From NCBI RefSeq assembly GCF_004343195.1, contig NZ_SMCR01000001.1:310001-374000 (forward strand): a DNA stretch of 64,000 nucleotides, in the 5' to 3' direction. Below the pieces are notes generated by a model that saw only the letters and a program-made list of their open reading frames with translations, had not been told where the DNA came from and ran no database searches. This DNA is from Biostraticola tofi (GTDB taxonomy: Bacteria > Pseudomonadota > Gammaproteobacteria > Enterobacterales > Enterobacteriaceae). Position numbers and translations under genes: made by a program. Shown here in pieces: positions 1 to 10,179 of this stretch; within the stretch, counting starts at the first letter, position 1; every line of letters starts with the position of its first letter.

Positions 1-333
1 CAGCCCCTGACGTACTTGCATGATGGTGACGTGCGGCGGGCAGATCGCCTGGATTTCAGCCAGCAGCTGACGCTTAACGCGTTTTTCAAGCATCGCTTCC
101 AGTTCAAAGCTGGTGTCGAAGTGATTTTCAATGGAATTTTTAGAGGAATGGGTAACCAGAATGATCTCATTGATACCAGCCGCAATACATTCATTGACGA
201 CATACTGGATCAACGGCTTATCTACCAGCGGCAGCATTTCCTTAGGAATGGCCTTTGTCGCCGGCAGCATCCGCGTGCCTAATCCAGCAACCGGGATCAC
301 CGCTTTTCTGATTTTGGTATTAACAGCAGACAT
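1..333 (-). CDS. galU: UTP-glucose-1-phosphate uridylyltransferase, N-terminal part
   Basis: Makes UDP-glucose from UTP and glucose-1-phosphate in the cytoplasm, feeding LPS, trehalose and osmoregulated glucan synthesis. The visible 111 residues begin [19 protein letters not shown] and carry the nucleotidyltransferase signature [19 protein letters not shown] at about residues 17-35, followed by the expected PLIQYVVNE segment. The ATG lies at 333-331. The gene runs off the left edge, so the C-terminal two thirds are not seen. It follows rssB on the same strand, the order known from E. coli. Family identity is clear from the N-terminus alone. Confidence 0.95.
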   Translation of the reverse strand, partial: MSAVNTKIRKAVIPVAGLGTRMLPATKAIPKEMLPLVDKPLIQYVVNECIAAGINEIILVTHSSKNSIENHFDTSFELEAMLEKRVKRQLLAEIQAICPPHVTIMQVRQGL

Positions 334-527
334 GAACCACCTCACTTTAGTCTCAAGATTATATTTTGCGTTTCTAATATTTTTAACTTTTGGAGTATAC
401 CAGTTTAGCCTGGGGATGCCTGTTGAAAGACCCGCTTTGCGATAAAATAGGACTATTACCTATTTTTATAATAGCTTACCTGCTTATTCAAATATCGGTT
501 GATATCTGGGGGAGATCGGATGATGAA

Positions 528-1541
528 CTAATCAGCAGACACCATGAGCCGCAGTCTTCCACCCGCGCCCCATACCTGGCATTGCCAAGATTGGCAGTGC
601 TGGCTGATTTGATTTAAATAAGCGCTGCCCATTGTGCCTAACGGGACGCCATTTTTGAGTTGGATAGTTTGATTATCAGTATTAAGAGTGGCATTCAGCC
701 CTGCAGAGACCAATATCAGATTGTTATATTCGCGATGATAATAGCCCACAAGTAAAGGGAATTGTCCTTCCAGATTGGCTTTACGTAATAACTGATTCAC
801 CTGCTTGAGCAGGGTGGTCAATTCAGGCAGTCGATGTTCGCGATTAGCCAGGTGGGCTTGCAGCAACCCATTGAACAACGCCCGTAACAGTAGCGCAGCC
901 AAGACGCCTTTCTCTTCGGCCCGCGTGACATCAAGACAATAAAATGCCAGGTCATCCTCTGACAATGCTGCGATATCAAGCACCAGGCCGGGCTGTTCGG
1001 CCATAGTCAACTGGCGGTAATTGACGCGACAGCCGGCGATAGTCTGCTGGACGGGGGGTTGTAGCTGTTTAAGTAATTTGGCTGCCGCGCCCGGATGCTG
1101 GCTCAACGCGTCCCAATCCTGGAACAACTGTTCTTCCTCATCCACTTTAGAGGTGAACATATCCGGATAGAGACAGCCTAGAATGGTTTCGCGTAAGCGA
1201 GGGAAATCATCAAGCGGCTTTAGCAGCACATCCTGCACGCCCAGACGCAACACTTTTGCGATATCGGTCATCTGATGCGTGCCAGAAATGACCAGCACCG
1301 GGGTGGTCGTATTCACCGCGCGAAAACGCTCAACAAATACCAGGCCGTTCATTTCCGGCATTTCAAGATCGCAGATAATCAGATCAGCCTGCAGAGATGA
1401 TAGTATCTCAAGCGCCTGCCGACCATTGCTCGCTTCATGCACTGATGATCCCAGAGACTCGAGAAACTGCACCAATACAGACCTGAAAACAGCCTCATCT
1501 TCGACAATTAATATTTGTTTGTTCGCTAACGGCTTTGCCAT
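528..1541 (-). CDS. rssB: RpoS-degradation adaptor RssB (Hnr)
   Basis: Response regulator that delivers sigma-S (RpoS) to ClpXP for proteolysis. The 337 residues match the family length. A receiver domain fills about residues 8-125, with acidic residues VEDE near position 15, the phospho-acceptor Asp58 in LIICDLEMP, and Lys in VLLKPLD. The C-terminal part is the degenerate PP2C-like effector domain (LDIAALSEDDLAFYCLDV, GVPLGTMGSAYLNQ). The gene precedes galU on the same strand with about 195 bases between them. The usual upstream partner rssA is absent: the next gene is the divergent ychJ. Identity is secure. Confidence 0.96.
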   Translation of the reverse strand: MAKPLANKQILIVEDEAVFRSVLVQFLESLGSSVHEASNGRQALEILSSLQADLIICDLEMPEMNGLVFVERFRAVNTTTPVLVISGTHQMTDIAKVLRLGVQDVLLKPLDDFPRLRETILGCLYPDMFTSKVDEEEQLFQDWDALSQHPGAAAKLLKQLQPPVQQTIAGCRVNYRQLTMAEQPGLVLDIAALSEDDLAFYCLDVTRAEEKGVLAALLLRALFNGLLQAHLANREHRLPELTTLLKQVNQLLRKANLEGQFPLLVGYYHREYNNLILVSAGLNATLNTDNQTIQLKNGVPLGTMGSAYLNQISQHCQSWQCQVWGAGGRLRLMVSAD

Positions 1542-2000
1542 TGAAAACCCCTTGCTCCACTTAGCTTAATAGCGGCTCATCAAGGCCGCTTTTGCTTCTA
1601 CGAAATATCAGGGGCTGATTAATCTGACGCTTATCGTTCATTCGCTCACAAATTCAACCAAAATCCATTCCATGCTTTTCCAGACAGTCACTCCATCTCC
1701 CCCATTTATCAGCCTGTTTAACGTTTACACTGCTCAACAGGTTGTGCATATGTATGGAGCGTAGTAGTCATTACGGAAAAATGCACTTTATCCCGGCAAA
1801 ATGATGGCGGTTAACACCCCGTTTTACAAGCATAAATGGCCATAACACCCTAAAATACACCGCTTTTTTCCAACAAGGACAATTTTTAAGCTTATTCGGT
1901 AAAGTATGTCACTTCAAAACCCGATGAGATAGAGTAACAGCCCGGACGTCAACAAAGACGTCCGATGATGCTGGTTTACTCCCCATACTGACGAGGAATC
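1542..2000. other. rssB-ychJ divergent intergenic region
   Basis: About 460 bases with no credible coding frame. In E. coli rssA occupies this position, and no rssA-like segment is visible here. Just upstream of ychJ there is an 8-bp perfect hairpin (CGGACGTC / GACGTCCG, 1943-1964, 6-base loop), which would fall in the ychJ leader. Promoters for both flanking genes must lie here, but I could not assign any with confidence. Confidence 0.5.
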
Positions 2001-2465
2001 ATGGAAATAACCTGTTTCTGTGGCAGCGGTATCAGGGCGGTTGAGTGCTGTCAGCCCTATCTTGAAGGCTGCCGGCAGCCCTCCAACCCTGAAAGCCTGA
2101 TGCGCTCGCGCTACAGTGCTTATGTTACCGGGAATATCGACTATCTGACTGCCACCTGGCATCCTGATTGTCAGGCATCGCTCTGGCGGACTGAGCTTAT
2201 CGCCGGCCAGGAAAACACCGATTGGCGCGATCTGCAAATCATTACTTCGGCGGCGGGTAAAAGCGCCGATGAAGGGTTCGTCGAGTTTATCGCTCGCTAT
2301 TACGATCGGCAGAAACAGCACAGCGGATTTATCCATGAGCGGTCACGCTTTGTTCGTGCCGACAATCGCTGGTACTATATCGACGGTATTCACCTACGCC
2401 CCGGCAGAAACGATCTCTGTCCCTGCGGGTCGGGTAAAAAATATAAAAAATGTTGTGACGGCTGA
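2001..2465 (+). CDS. ychJ: YchJ family SEC-C motif protein
   Basis: Protein of unknown biochemical function, 154 residues, close to the family length. It has the characteristic bookend structure: a Cys-rich SEC-C zinc motif at the N-terminus (CFCGSGI....CC, residues 5-17) and a second at the C-terminus (NDLCPCGSGKKYKKCC). Between them is an NTF2-like core containing MRSRYSAYVTGNIDYL. The zinc-binding role is inferred from the SEC-C family. It sits between rssB and purU as in E. coli; purU starts 65 bases downstream on the same strand. Confidence 0.93.
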   Translation: MEITCFCGSGIRAVECCQPYLEGCRQPSNPESLMRSRYSAYVTGNIDYLTATWHPDCQASLWRTELIAGQENTDWRDLQIITSAAGKSADEGFVEFIARYYDRQKQHSGFIHERSRFVRADNRWYYIDGIHLRPGRNDLCPCGSGKKYKKCCDG

Positions 2466-2529
2466 TCCGGCGAGTGTTTGCCCGGCGCTTCACAAAAATA
2501 TCATCAGATTTGACAGGATCCGCAAGTCA

Positions 2530-3378
2530 ATGCAGTCGCAAATTATTGAGAGAAAAGTGCTACGCACCATTTGCCCTGATGCCAAGGGATTGATTGCGCA
2601 AATAACCAGTATTTGCTTTCGGCATCAATTAAACATTATTCAGAACAACGAGTATGTAGATCATCGTACTGGACGTTTCTTTATGCGTACCGAACTTGAA
2701 GGCGTATTCAACGATGCATCATTGCTGGATGATTTGGATAGCGTGTTGCCGCAAGGCACTCAGCGCGAACTGAATCATGCAGGACGCCGCAGAATTGTTG
2801 TGCTGGTGACCAAAGAAGCGCATTGCCTTGGCGATCTGCTGATGAAAAGCGCCTACGGTGGTCTGGAAGTGGACATAGCCGCGGTCATTGGCAACCATGA
2901 GACATTGCGCACTCTGGTTGAGCGGTTTGACATCCCTTTTCATCTGGTGAGCCATGAAGGACTCAGCCGTGAGCAACACGACGCTAATATGGTGGCGCAG
3001 ATTGACCGTTATTCACCGGATTATGTGGTCCTGGCGAAATACATGCGTGTTCTCACACCGGCATTCGTACAGCACTACCCGAATAAAGTGATAAACATCC
3101 ATCATTCGTTTCTGCCTGCATTCATCGGCGCCCGCCCCTACCACCAGGCTTATGAGCGCGGCGTGAAAATTATCGGCGCCACAGCGCACTACGTGAATGA
3201 CAATCTGGATGAAGGGCCGATTATCATGCAGGACGTCATTCACGTTGATCACACCTACACCGCCGACGATATGATGCGTGCGGGCCGAGATGTCGAAAAA
3301 AATGTCCTCAGCCGCGCACTTTATCGCGTATTGGCTCAGCGGGTATTTGTCTATGGCAACCGTACGATCATCTTCTAA
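2530..3378 (+). CDS. purU: Formyltetrahydrofolate deformylase
   Basis: Hydrolyses 10-formyl-THF to formate and THF, supplying formate to PurT and balancing one-carbon pools. The 282 residues have an N-terminal ACT domain (about 8-85, sensing methionine/glycine in the E. coli enzyme) and a C-terminal formyltransferase fold with the catalytic Asn-His-Asp set visible in VINIHHSFLP and NDNLDEGPI. The ATG at 2530 was chosen because MQSQIIERKVLRTICPD aligns with the family N-terminus; the frame stays open upstream into ychJ but has no homology there. The sequence ends YGNRTIIF as expected. Confidence 0.95.
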   Translation: MQSQIIERKVLRTICPDAKGLIAQITSICFRHQLNIIQNNEYVDHRTGRFFMRTELEGVFNDASLLDDLDSVLPQGTQRELNHAGRRRIVVLVTKEAHCLGDLLMKSAYGGLEVDIAAVIGNHETLRTLVERFDIPFHLVSHEGLSREQHDANMVAQIDRYSPDYVVLAKYMRVLTPAFVQHYPNKVINIHHSFLPAFIGARPYHQAYERGVKIIGATAHYVNDNLDEGPIIMQDVIHVDHTYTADDMMRAGRDVEKNVLSRALYRVLAQRVFVYGNRTIIF

Positions 3379-3453
3379 CGCTGCAGAGCAGCTCAGTTTG
3401 TCTCCAGGATGATGAAAAAAGGCGCACTCAGTTTTTTTTCATTCTCCTGACTC

Positions 3454-3481
3454 TTTACAGCAGCGCGTCATTTGATATGAT
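3454..3481 (+). promoter_or_regulatory. tRNA-Tyr promoter, stringent type
   Basis: A TTTACA -35 box (3454-3459), 16-base spacer and TATGAT -10 box (3476-3481) are followed at once by a GC-rich discriminator (GCGCCCCGC). This layout is nearly the same as the E. coli tyrT promoter, a classic stringently controlled promoter. Control by ppGpp/Fis is inferred from that similarity. Confidence 0.85.
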
Positions 3482-3515
3482 GCGCCCCGCTTAACGAGAT
3501 TATCGATTAAGGCCA

Positions 3516-3581
<66 letters not shown>

Positions 3582-3600
<19 letters not shown>

Positions 3601-3889
3601 TCTTAACGACTTCCGCCCAATCAGCCGCAACCCCATAGCTTTTAGATACCCGTTGGGGGAAGGTGAGAACCTTCGCCAAGGTTCGAGTCGAGCAACGCGA
3701 GACAACGTCGCAAAGCGAGACAACGTCGCAAAGCGACGGCCCGCAGGGCGAGGAACGAAGTGACGAGTAATCCTTCCCCCACCACCATCTTAACGACTTC
3801 CGCCCAATCAGCCGCAATCCCATAGCTTTTAGATACCCGTTGGGGGAAGGTGAGAACCTTCGCCAAGGTTCGAGTCGAGCAACGCGAGA
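3582..3889 (+). repeat. Tandem repeat bearing tRNA-Tyr 3' ends (rtT-like)
   Basis: The last 19 bases of the tRNA (3582-3600) recur at 3769-3787, and the sequence after each copy is the same for about 100 bases with one substitution (ACCCC versus ATCCC). The repeat period is 187 bases; the second copy is cut short at about 3889. Copy one also holds an 18-bp perfect tandem duplication (3697-3714 and 3715-3732). The E. coli tyrT locus has tandem 178-bp units that also start with the last 19 bases of the tRNA and give the small rtT RNA, so this is the equivalent structure with a different filler. Confidence 0.85.
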
Positions 3890-3969
3890 TAACCGGCCTG
3901 GCTCCGGTCATTTCCTTGATTTTGTATATCTGCTAACATCAGCGCAAACTCATTACCATGGCGCTGAGC

Positions 3970-4776
3970 ATGAAGTTTCTCTCTTTCAATATCAACGGGC
4001 TACGGGCCCGCCCTCATCAACTTGCCGCAATCATCGATGCCCATCGGCCGGATGTCATCGGCCTGCAGGAAACCAAGGTTCATGACGATATGTTCCCGCT
4101 GGAAGAAGTTTCCCGCCACGGCTATCACGTATATTACCATGGTCAGAAGGGTCATTACGGTGTCGCCCTGCTTTCCCGTGAGCAGCCCATTTCGGTGAGA
4201 CGTGGCTTCTTCACCGATGACATCGAAGCCCAGCGCCGGATCATCATGGCGGATTTTGCTACTGATCATGGCATTCTTACGGTGGTAAACGGTTACTTTC
4301 CCCAAGGAGAGAGCCGGGATCACCCGATCAAGTTCCCCGCCAAGCAGCGTTTCTATCAAGATTTGCAAAATTATATTGAGCAAAATCATGATCCCGACGA
4401 TCTGTTACTTATCATGGGGGATTTGAACATCAGTCCAACTGATCTGGATATCGGCATCGGCGAGGAGAGCCGCAAGCGCTGGCTACGAACCGGTAAATGC
4501 TCATTTCTGCCCGAAGAACGCGAGTGGCTGGATCGGCTAAAAAGCTGGGGTCTGGCAGATACCTTCCGCGATGCCCACCCAGCGATAGATGACCGTTTCT
4601 CTTGGTTTGATTACCGCTCTCGCGGCTTCGATGAGAACCGGGGACTGCGAATCGATTTGCTACTGGCCTCAACCGGTCTGGGCAAATACTATCAGGATTC
4701 CGGCATAGATTATAATATTCGCGCAATGGAGAAGCCTTCAGACCACGCGCCGGTATGGACGACCTTTGACCTGTGA
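3970..4776 (+). CDS. xthA: Exodeoxyribonuclease III
   Basis: Mg-dependent AP endonuclease and 3'-5' exonuclease of base-excision repair. The 268 residues equal the E. coli length. Visible EEP-family motifs are [14 protein letters not shown] (metal-binding Asn7), [12 protein letters not shown] (Glu34), [14 protein letters not shown] (Asp/Asn pair) and the C-terminal [10 protein letters not shown] with the catalytic His. An in-frame ATG four codons upstream (3958) is possible, but 3970 agrees with the family start; neither has a good Shine-Dalgarno. The Nudix gene follows two bases after the stop codon. Confidence 0.95.
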   Translation: MKFLSFNINGLRARPHQLAAIIDAHRPDVIGLQETKVHDDMFPLEEVSRHGYHVYYHGQKGHYGVALLSREQPISVRRGFFTDDIEAQRRIIMADFATDHGILTVVNGYFPQGESRDHPIKFPAKQRFYQDLQNYIEQNHDPDDLLLIMGDLNISPTDLDIGIGEESRKRWLRTGKCSFLPEEREWLDRLKSWGLADTFRDAHPAIDDRFSWFDYRSRGFDENRGLRIDLLLASTGLGKYYQDSGIDYNIRAMEKPSDHAPVWTTFDL

Positions 4777-4778
4777 CA

Positions 4779-5183
4779 ATGTCACTGGAAGCCGTCGATG
4801 TGGTAGCCGGCATTCTACAGCGTCAAGGACTGATATACCTCGCCCAGCGAGATGAGAACCGGGATCAGGCCGGCCTTTGGGAATTACCCGGCGGCAAAAT
4901 CGAGGCGGGTGAGAGTCAGCAGGTTGCCTTATGCCGGGAATGGCGTGAAGAGTTCGGCGTTGATATCACACCTGGGAAGTATATCGCCAGCCATGATTTT
5001 GTCGTTTCTGGCCGCCGTATTTATCTGCATGCCTGGCATATCACCGCCTACCGCGGCGTGCTGGTCCCTACCTGCCACAGCCAATGCTGCTGGATCACGC
5101 CGGAGGATGCGCTAGCCTTGCCGCTGGCACCGGCAGATGTTCCGCTTATTGTCGCGTTTATGAAATTTACCGCTCATCAATAG
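4779..5183 (+). CDS. nudG: Nudix (d)CTP/oxidised nucleotide pyrophosphohydrolase
   Basis: A 134-residue Nudix hydrolase of the NudG/MutT group, which cleans oxidised or methylated pyrimidine nucleotides. The Nudix box runs from GGKIEAGESQ through LCREWREEFGV, giving the G-x5-E-x7-REUxEE pattern. FVVSGRRIYLHAWHI and PLAPADVPL match E. coli NudG. The ATG at 4779 lies two bases after the xthA stop; a GTG at 4773 overlapping that stop is a second choice. The close spacing implies a DNA-repair/nucleotide-sanitising operon with xthA, a pairing not directly adjacent in E. coli. Confidence 0.9.
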   Translation: MSLEAVDVVAGILQRQGLIYLAQRDENRDQAGLWELPGGKIEAGESQQVALCREWREEFGVDITPGKYIASHDFVVSGRRIYLHAWHITAYRGVLVPTCHSQCCWITPEDALALPLAPADVPLIVAFMKFTAHQ

Positions 5184-5307
5184 CCGGTTAGGCAAAAAAA
5201 CGCGCTCTGTCTACCCGCTAGCGAGCTAACCCGCTTGCCGGACAGCAGATGCAGGGCGCGCGTTTGAATCTGGCTGGCTGGCGTGAGTTGTCCCGCGCAA
5301 ACACTGC

Positions 5308-5341
5308 ACCGGTGGCCGCTGTTGAACCAGCGGCCACCGGT
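5308..5341 (-). terminator. Hairpin after topB
   Basis: A perfect 14-bp inverted repeat (ACCGGTGGCCGCTG / CAGCGGCCACCGGT) with a 6-base loop lies five bases beyond the topB stop codon. There is no clean T-tract on either strand, so it may be a weak terminator or an mRNA 3'-end stabiliser. It also lies downstream of the convergent nudG. Confidence 0.55.
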
Positions 5342-5346
5342 ACTGG

Positions 5347-7311
5347 TTATCCCGCGGCCACCGGGACAGGTGCATCAGGTCCGGCTTTGCGGTAGCCGGA
5401 TTTCTTCGCCGCCTTTCCACCGGTGCGGCCCTTTTTGAAGGCACCGGCCGCTGGCGGCAGCCCCCGCAGCGATGGCGGCGCCCTCAGTTGGCAGGCCTGC
5501 TGGATAAGCTCATGAAGCGTAGCAGTCAACGGCTGCATGAAGTCCTGATAGCGACAGTGCTTTTCGCTTATCTGGGTCAGGGAAGATTCCCATTGTGCCG
5601 TCATATCAGGACTGGCGGCACTGTCGGGCAAGGCATGTATCAGGCCACGCCCGGTAGGACTGGCATGAATGGCTCGCCCCTTCTTGAACAGAAACCCACG
5701 CTTGAACAGCAGCTCGATGATGCCGGCTCGGGTAGCTTCAGTTCCCAGGCCATCGGTGGCCCGCAGGATTTTCTTCAATTGTTTGTCCTGCACGAACCTG
5801 GCGATACCGGTCATCGCTGATAGCAGCGACGCATCGGTGAAAGGACGAGGCGGCTGAGTTTCACGCGCCACCACTTCACCGCGCTCGCACAGCAGAGAAT
5901 AGCCCTTGGCGACGATCGGCAACGGGGTACCGTCGTTCTCCTCATCGCGCTCCTTGCTGCCCAGCAGGCTGCGCCAGCCCGCTTCAGCCAGAAAGCGCGC
6001 CTTGGCGACAAACTTGCCATTGGCAATATCCAGGTTGATGACGCAGCGACGAAACACCGCATCGGCACAAAACTGCATCAGGTACTGCCTGGCGACCAAA
6101 CCATAAACCTTATGCTCATTTTCCGTCAGCTGGATGTTGCCGGCGCGGGCGGTCGGAATGATGGCGTGATGGGCATCGACCTTTTTATCATCCCAGCAGC
6201 GGTTTTTCTGATCCAGATTCAACGTCGCCTGGGTTAGCAGCTCCGGCTGATGGCTGCTGATGGCATTGAGCACCGCCTGTCTGCCGGCAAAATGTTCGGC
6301 GGGTAGATAGCGGCTGTCAGAGCGCGGGTAAGTGATCAGTTTATGGGTTTCATACAGTCGCTGGCAGACGTCCAGTACCTGCTGGGCACTGAGGCCGAAC
6401 TTCTTGGCCGCCTCAATCTGCAGGGTAGATAATGAAAAAGGCAGCGGTGGCGCATCGGACTCCTGCTTGTCCTGATACAGCGTCACCAGCGCCGGCTGGC
6501 CGGCGATGCGGCTGACGACATGGTCAGCCAGCGGGCGGTGCAGCAGTCGCCCTTCCTCATCCTGCCAGGACTCACAGGCCTCGCTCGGCACCCACAGCGC
6601 GACAAAGCGTTCTTGAGCAGGTGTAATGATGTGCGCCTTCACATCGAAATAGGCTTTAGGGACGAAATTTTCGATATCTTCATCACGCCGGACCACCAAT
6701 CCCAATACCGGGGTCTGCACGCGGCCCACTGACAAAACGCCCTGGTAACCGGCGTTACGGCCAAGCAGTGTATAAGCACGTGTCATATTTATTCCATAAA
6801 GCCAGTCGGCCCGGGCGCGGGCCAGCGCCGATACGCACAGTGGAATAAAATCGCTATTGTCACGCAGGCGGCTGATGGCTTTACTGACCGCCTGCGGATT
6901 GAGGTCGTTGACCAGAAGGCGCTTGGCATTGCGGCGTTTATTACCCTCCAGCGCCAGGTAATCCAGCACTTCATCCACCAGCAGTTGACCCTCACGATCC
7001 GGATCACCTGCGTGAATCACTTCCGCCGCCTGGGTCAGCAGCTGCTTGATGACCTGAAGCTGCTTTTGCACCGACGGGCGCGGCTGCAAACGCCACTTTT
7101 CCGGCACTATGGGTAGATCGGCCAGCGACCAGCGTGCAAAACGGTTATCATAAGCCTCGGGCTGCGCCTGTTCGAGCAGATGGCCGATGCACCAGGTGAC
7201 CACGTGATCGGGCCCGCAGGCGATGTATCCCTCGCCCCGGCGATGGGGCTTAGGCAAGACATCGGCGATCGCTCGCGCCAAACTGGGTTTTTCAGCGATA
7301 AAAAGCTGCAT
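5347..7311 (-). CDS. topB: DNA topoisomerase III
   Basis: Type IA topoisomerase that decatenates replication and recombination intermediates. The 654 residues match E. coli TopB. The N-terminal TOPRIM domain shows [15 protein letters not shown] and [15 protein letters not shown] (the DxDxE-type metal site); the active tyrosine is in [13 protein letters not shown] near residue 328; [10 protein letters not shown]-like [10 protein letters not shown] motifs follow. The C-terminus is basic (Lys/Arg/Gly-rich). The start at 7311 fits the family; an upstream in-frame ATG would add eleven residues without homology. In E. coli selD lies between topB and ydjA; here they are adjacent. Confidence 0.95.
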   Translation of the reverse strand: MQLFIAEKPSLARAIADVLPKPHRRGEGYIACGPDHVVTWCIGHLLEQAQPEAYDNRFARWSLADLPIVPEKWRLQPRPSVQKQLQVIKQLLTQAAEVIHAGDPDREGQLLVDEVLDYLALEGNKRRNAKRLLVNDLNPQAVSKAISRLRDNSDFIPLCVSALARARADWLYGINMTRAYTLLGRNAGYQGVLSVGRVQTPVLGLVVRRDEDIENFVPKAYFDVKAHIITPAQERFVALWVPSEACESWQDEEGRLLHRPLADHVVSRIAGQPALVTLYQDKQESDAPPLPFSLSTLQIEAAKKFGLSAQQVLDVCQRLYETHKLITYPRSDSRYLPAEHFAGRQAVLNAISSHQPELLTQATLNLDQKNRCWDDKKVDAHHAIIPTARAGNIQLTENEHKVYGLVARQYLMQFCADAVFRRCVINLDIANGKFVAKARFLAEAGWRSLLGSKERDEENDGTPLPIVAKGYSLLCERGEVVARETQPPRPFTDASLLSAMTGIARFVQDKQLKKILRATDGLGTEATRAGIIELLFKRGFLFKKGRAIHASPTGRGLIHALPDSAASPDMTAQWESSLTQISEKHCRYQDFMQPLTATLHELIQQACQLRAPPSLRGLPPAAGAFKKGRTGGKAAKKSGYRKAGPDAPVPVAAG

Positions 7312-7395
7312 GACTCGCCCTATTTCCAAGCGTTTGAACTGCATTTTCTGGCAGCATTCTACGCTGTTTTTCAGTTTCCTGCTTCAGACGCAGGC

Positions 7396-7947
7396 TTAAA
7401 AATGGCGAATAAACGGTTCGATGTTCACTGGAATAAAGGCAGTAGACGATTTCAGCGAGGGGGTGCCGAGATAGAGGAAACCGACGATTTCATCCTGCTC
7501 ACGACAGCCAAATGCTTCCCTGACATCACCACGCGCCACCCAGGGCCCGGTGCGCCAGATGCCGTTGAATCCTTGAGCCAGGGCGGCCATTTGCATCGCC
7601 TGGACCGCACAGCCGGCGCTGACGACCTGCTCCCAGTGCGGCACTTTTGTCTGGGTATCGCAAAAGGCGATAACAGTAATGATAAGAGGTGCACGAAATG
7701 GACTCTGGGTGGCCTTATCAATACCTTTGGCATCCATTTCTGCCGCTGCTGCAGACCTTGCCAGTACATCGCTGAGCCTTTGCCGGCCTTCCCCTTCGAT
7801 AATCACAAACCGCCAGGGTTGCAGAGCGCCATGATCCGGCGCGCGCATGCCCGCTCGAATAATATTTTCCAGAGCAATACCGGTCGGCGCTGGCTCGGCC
7901 AGACGAGAGGCAGAACGACGGTTTAACAATAGTTCTAGTGCATCCAT
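7396..7947 (-). CDS. ydjA: Putative NAD(P)H nitroreductase YdjA
   Basis: A small flavin (FMN) oxidoreductase of the nitroreductase family, 183 residues as in E. coli, with unknown physiological substrate. Family segments include [60 protein letters not shown] and [16 protein letters not shown]. The start at 7947 has a GGGGAGT ribosome site seven bases upstream. It is transcribed away from sppA and precedes topB on the same strand with an 84-base gap. Confidence 0.93.
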   Translation of the reverse strand: MDALELLLNRRSASRLAEPAPTGIALENIIRAGMRAPDHGALQPWRFVIIEGEGRQRLSDVLARSAAAAEMDAKGIDKATQSPFRAPLIITVIAFCDTQTKVPHWEQVVSAGCAVQAMQMAALAQGFNGIWRTGPWVARGDVREAFGCREQDEIVGFLYLGTPSLKSSTAFIPVNIEPFIRHF

Positions 7948-8197
7948 TAATTGACTCCCCATGTTCCTGGTTTGTAATAAGCTAACATACGGTAGTGCTG
8001 ACCACCAACATGGCAAACTTTCCTGACAATGATTGCGGTGATAATTACTGACTTTTCATCAAGAGAACATTAGCATACTGCCACTGGATGACTACAGTCA
8101 TGCCGTTGTGCTGATATTCGACCTCATCAAGTGAAAATCACCTTCAGCGCGACATTATATTGTGATTGCTGCACCCCGCAATTTCTATGGAGAACAC

Positions 8198-10048
8198 ATG
8201 CGCACATTGTGGCGAATTATTTCCGGCCCGTTCAGATGGTGCTGGCGTTTATTAAATTTCATTCGTGAATTTATCCTTAACCTTTTCCTGGTACTGGTGA
8301 TATTAGTTGCCGTCGGCTTTTACCTTCAATTGACCCGTTCCGCACCCGAACCGGGCAAAGGGGCTCTACTGGTTGACCTGACCGGTACGGTGGTGGACAA
8401 ACCTTCTATCAACAATCGATTCCGCCAGCTCGGCAAAGAATTCCTCGGTGCGTCAAGCAACCGGCTGCAGGAAAACTCGGTTTTTGATGTGGTGCAGATG
8501 CTGCGCCAGGCGAAAGACGATGCCAATGTCACCGGCATCGTACTGTCACTCAAGGATTTTGCCGGCGCCGATCAAACCTCGCTGCAATATATGGGTAAAG
8601 CGCTGCATGAATTCCGCGATAGCGGTAAACCGGTGATTGCCGTAGGTGATAGCTATGATCAGACCCAATATTACCTGGCCAGCTTTGCCAATAATATTTA
8701 TCTGACCCCGCAGGGTGCGGTTGATTTGCACGGTTTTGCCACCAACAATCTTTACTACAAATCGCTGCTTGAAAAGCTCAAGGTCAACAGCCATATTTTC
8801 CGTGTAGGCACCTATAAATCTGCCGTAGAGCCGTTTATTCGCGATGATATGTCGCCTGAAGCGCGAGAGGCTGATGGCCGCTGGCTCGGTCAGATGTGGC
8901 AGCATTATCTCGACCAGGTTGCCGCAAACAGGAAGATAACCCCAGAACAGCTGTTCCCCGGCGCAGCGCAGATGCTGGCGTCCTTGAAAGCCAGCGATGG
9001 CGATAGCGCGCGCTTCGCACTGGAAAACAAATGGGTTGATACCGTAGCGTCAAGGGCAGCCATTGAAGCCGTGTTGAGTAAAACGTTCGGCTGGAATAAG
9101 CAGAAGAATGATTTCAATGCCGTCAGCATGTATGACTACCCGTTGAAAACCCCGGCTCAGCAAGGCGGTCAGATTGCGGTAATTTTCGCCAGCGGCGCCA
9201 TCATTGACGGACCGGAAACCCCGGGATCGGTGGGAGCAGATACCACTGCCAGTCAAATTCGCGATGCCCGACTGGATCCGGCGGTGAAGGCGATTGTGCT
9301 GCGTGTCAACAGCCCAGGCGGCAGTGTTAGCGCCTCAGAAATTATTCGTTCCGAACTGGCTGCTGCGCGCGAAAGTGGCAAACCGGTGGTGGTATCGATG
9401 GGTGGCATGGCGGCTTCCGGCGGCTACTGGATCTCGACACCGGCTAACTACATCATCGCCAGCCCCAGCACCCTGACCGGTTCGATCGGCATTTTTGGCG
9501 TAGTCAACACCTTTGAAAACTCACTAGACTCTATTGGCATACATACCGATGGCGTAGCGACATCGCCGCTGGCGGATATTGCGCTGACCAAAACGCTGCC
9601 GCCTGAATTCAAGGAAATGATGCAGATAAGTATCGAGAGCGGCTACCGCCACTTCCTGACGCTGGTCGCAAAGGCGCGCGGCAAAACGCCTGAAGAGATC
9701 GATAAAATTGCCCAAGGCCATGTCTGGCTGGGCAGTGATGCTAAAACCAACGGTCTGGTCGACGAATTGGGCGATTTTGATACTGCCGTCGCCAAAGCCG
9801 CCGCACTGGCCAAGCTGGACGACTTTTATCTGCAATGGTATATCGACCAGCCCGGTCTGATTGATATGCTGATGATGCAGGCTGGCATCTCCGTCTACGG
9901 ACAGCTGCCAGCGATAATGCAGTCCTGGATCCCGGCACCGGCTTCGCAGCTCAGCAAAATGCTTTCCTCGCAGTCGGGTCCGTTCATGACGCTCAACGAT
10001 CCGCAAAACCGTTATGTGTATTGCATGACCTGCGGTGACGTTAAGTAG
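8198..10048 (+). CDS. sppA: Signal peptide peptidase SppA (protease IV)
   Basis: Inner-membrane serine protease that degrades cleaved signal peptides. The 616-residue protein has one N-terminal membrane anchor (about 25-47) and the tandem S49 architecture of the long SppA form. The catalytic lysine is in FRVGTYKSAVEPF near residue 207 and the nucleophile serine in GGMAASGGYWIS near residue 407. The start at 8198 follows a GGAGAA ribosome site and matches MRTLWR of the family. The order ydjA / sppA / ansA is conserved. A hairpin (about 10069-10097, GTTGCTGCG / CGCAGCAA) follows. Confidence 0.96.
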   Translation: MRTLWRIISGPFRWCWRLLNFIREFILNLFLVLVILVAVGFYLQLTRSAPEPGKGALLVDLTGTVVDKPSINNRFRQLGKEFLGASSNRLQENSVFDVVQMLRQAKDDANVTGIVLSLKDFAGADQTSLQYMGKALHEFRDSGKPVIAVGDSYDQTQYYLASFANNIYLTPQGAVDLHGFATNNLYYKSLLEKLKVNSHIFRVGTYKSAVEPFIRDDMSPEAREADGRWLGQMWQHYLDQVAANRKITPEQLFPGAAQMLASLKASDGDSARFALENKWVDTVASRAAIEAVLSKTFGWNKQKNDFNAVSMYDYPLKTPAQQGGQIAVIFASGAIIDGPETPGSVGADTTASQIRDARLDPAVKAIVLRVNSPGGSVSASEIIRSELAAARESGKPVVVSMGGMAASGGYWISTPANYIIASPSTLTGSIGIFGVVNTFENSLDSIGIHTDGVATSPLADIALTKTLPPEFKEMMQISIESGYRHFLTLVAKARGKTPEEIDKIAQGHVWLGSDAKTNGLVDELGDFDTAVAKAAALAKLDDFYLQWYIDQPGLIDMLMMQAGISVYGQLPAIMQSWIPAPASQLSKMLSSQSGPFMTLNDPQNRYVYCMTCGDVK

Positions 10049-10179
10049 TCTTCATCTAGACCGGCACGGGTTGCTGCGGATCCTTTCGCAGCAATCCTCA
10101 CTTCCCTGTTCCGGCATCCAACTGGTGTTCCTTTAAGATACCCTTATACTGGGGGAAACTTAATTGATGCGCAAAAATT

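Noticed and set aside
1914-2336. 140-codon minus-strand open frame over ychJ
   Set aside because: Shadow of ychJ, whose SEC-C motifs prove the plus strand.
3769-3787. Second tRNA-Tyr gene or a phage attachment site
   Set aside because: Only the last 19 bases of the tRNA are repeated, in tandem with filler, with no integrase and no element between; the E. coli tyrT locus has the same arrangement.
7180-7926. 248-codon plus-strand open frame across topB and ydjA
   Set aside because: It overlaps two clear genes on the other strand and has no family features.
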